A stretch of DNA of 13,205 bases from Christensenella sp. UBA1252 (lineage in GTDB: Bacteria > Bacillota > Clostridia > Christensenellales > CAG-1252): positions 5,968 to 19,172 of the forward strand of contig DBVY01000013.1 in the NCBI GenBank assembly GCA_002308575.1. Direction: 5' to 3'. A program made the position numbers and the translations under genes. Positions 12,847 to 13,205 of this stretch are shown piece after piece. Position 1 is the stretch's first letter. Each line of letters starts with the position of its first letter. The notes under the pieces were generated by a model. That model worked only from the letters and a program-made list of their open reading frames with translations. It was not told where the DNA came from and did no database searches.

Positions 12847-13205
12847 TCGTAAACTCCAATTCCTTCCAAATGTCCTTGAAGAGGGATGCAAAACTCTCCT
12901 CTTCTCTTCTTTCGATGGACGTAAGGCTTTTATCGATCGTGTTATCAAACACTTTTTTTACGCGCGCAGGTCGCGCCGACAAAACAGCAATCCGATCACA
13001 AAGCGCGATCGCCTCGCTGATATCGTGCGTAACAAGGATCGCGGTAATCCCTTCTTCCTTTATGATTCGACGAACGTCTTCCGCAACGTTCAATCTCGTT
13101 TGAAAATCGAGTGCGGAAAACGGTTCGTCGAGAAGGATCAGTTTCGGACGTAAAGCAAGCGTTCGAATCAACGCCACTCTTTGCCGCATACCGCCCGAAA
13201 GTTCG
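12827..13205 (-). CDS. ABC transporter ATP-binding protein, NitT/TauT type (partial, N-terminus outside window)
   Basis: The C-terminal 125 residues of a nucleotide-binding subunit are present. The fragment begins at the ABC signature LSGGMRQRVALIRTLALRP, followed by Walker B ILLDEPFSALD and the H-loop LVTHDISEA, then RIAVLSARPARVKKVF and a family-typical C-terminal tail. Walker A and the Q-loop lie beyond the right edge. The LSGGMRQR and DEPFSALD wording and the permease next door place it with nitrate/sulfonate/taurine-type importers. It energises uptake by ATP hydrolysis on the cytoplasmic face. The frame is uninterrupted to the window end, so an internal methionine at 13189 is not the true start. 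Its stop lies inside the permease gene. Confidence 0.93.
   Translation of the reverse strand, partial: ELSGGMRQRVALIRTLALRPKLILLDEPFSALDFQTRLNVAEDVRRIIKEEGITAILVTHDISEAIALCDRIAVLSARPARVKKVFDNTIDKSLTSIERREEESFASLFKDIWKELEFTNEKESE

Noticed and set aside
12847..12948. Longer permease N-terminus starting at 12948
   Set aside because: The extra 34 residues are encoded within the ATPase gene in another frame and are not membrane-like or family-like, while the ATG at 12846 has a well-spaced GGAG.
1..13205. Mobile element, CRISPR array, phage or toxin-antitoxin module
   Set aside because: No transposase or integrase, no regularly spaced repeats, no attachment-site duplications and no small toxin-antitoxin gene pair were seen. 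The content is ordinary chromosomal genes.

Overview
The window looks like chromosomal DNA of an anaerobic Firmicute, probably an uncultured Clostridia-type gut organism. The main reasons are a long Firmicutes-style signal recognition particle RNA with an Alu domain, an isoleucyl-tRNA synthetase with the type-2 signature KMSKHKGN, and a two-gene operon pairing a NifU-like scaffold with a GGGtGRT protein, a pair typical of anaerobes. Strong Shine-Dalgarno sites and sigma-A-like promoters agree with this. Most genes lie on the minus strand; two lie on plus.

Layout from left to right. (a) 1-1574, minus: NifU-like scaffold gene, then the GGGtGRT gene cut by the window edge, preceded by an extended -10 promoter. 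(b) 1613-1950, minus: a stand-alone structured RNA of about 270 nt with a near-consensus promoter and two tandem terminators. It is not firmly identified; 6S RNA is the leading guess. (c) 2021-10022, minus: a tight run of five genes in the transcription order NYN/LOTUS RNA-binding protein, ileS, rRNA methyltransferase-like protein, RluA-type pseudouridine synthase, cation P-type ATPase. The last four overlap or nearly touch. (d) 10066-10371, minus: SRP RNA gene and its promoter, directly upstream of the NYN gene. (e) 10365-11946, plus: a membrane-anchored SPOR-like protein and a dCMP deaminase, closed by a strong terminator. A perfect 10-bp inverted repeat frames the deaminase's possible promoter. 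(f) 12040-13205, minus: permease and partial ATPase of a NitT/TauT-type ABC importer; its binding protein is not in the window.

How the genes fit together: segments (c) and (d) form an RNA and translation neighbourhood (protein targeting RNA, tRNA charging, rRNA or tRNA modification, a possible ribonuclease) ending in an ion pump. No mobile element, CRISPR array, tRNA or rRNA gene was seen. The most interesting parts are the unidentified RNA at about 1647-1915, the functionally obscure GGGtGRT/NifU pair, an ATPase whose usual transmembrane PEGL glutamate is valine, and an SRP RNA whose apical loop appears to be UGAC instead of GGAA.
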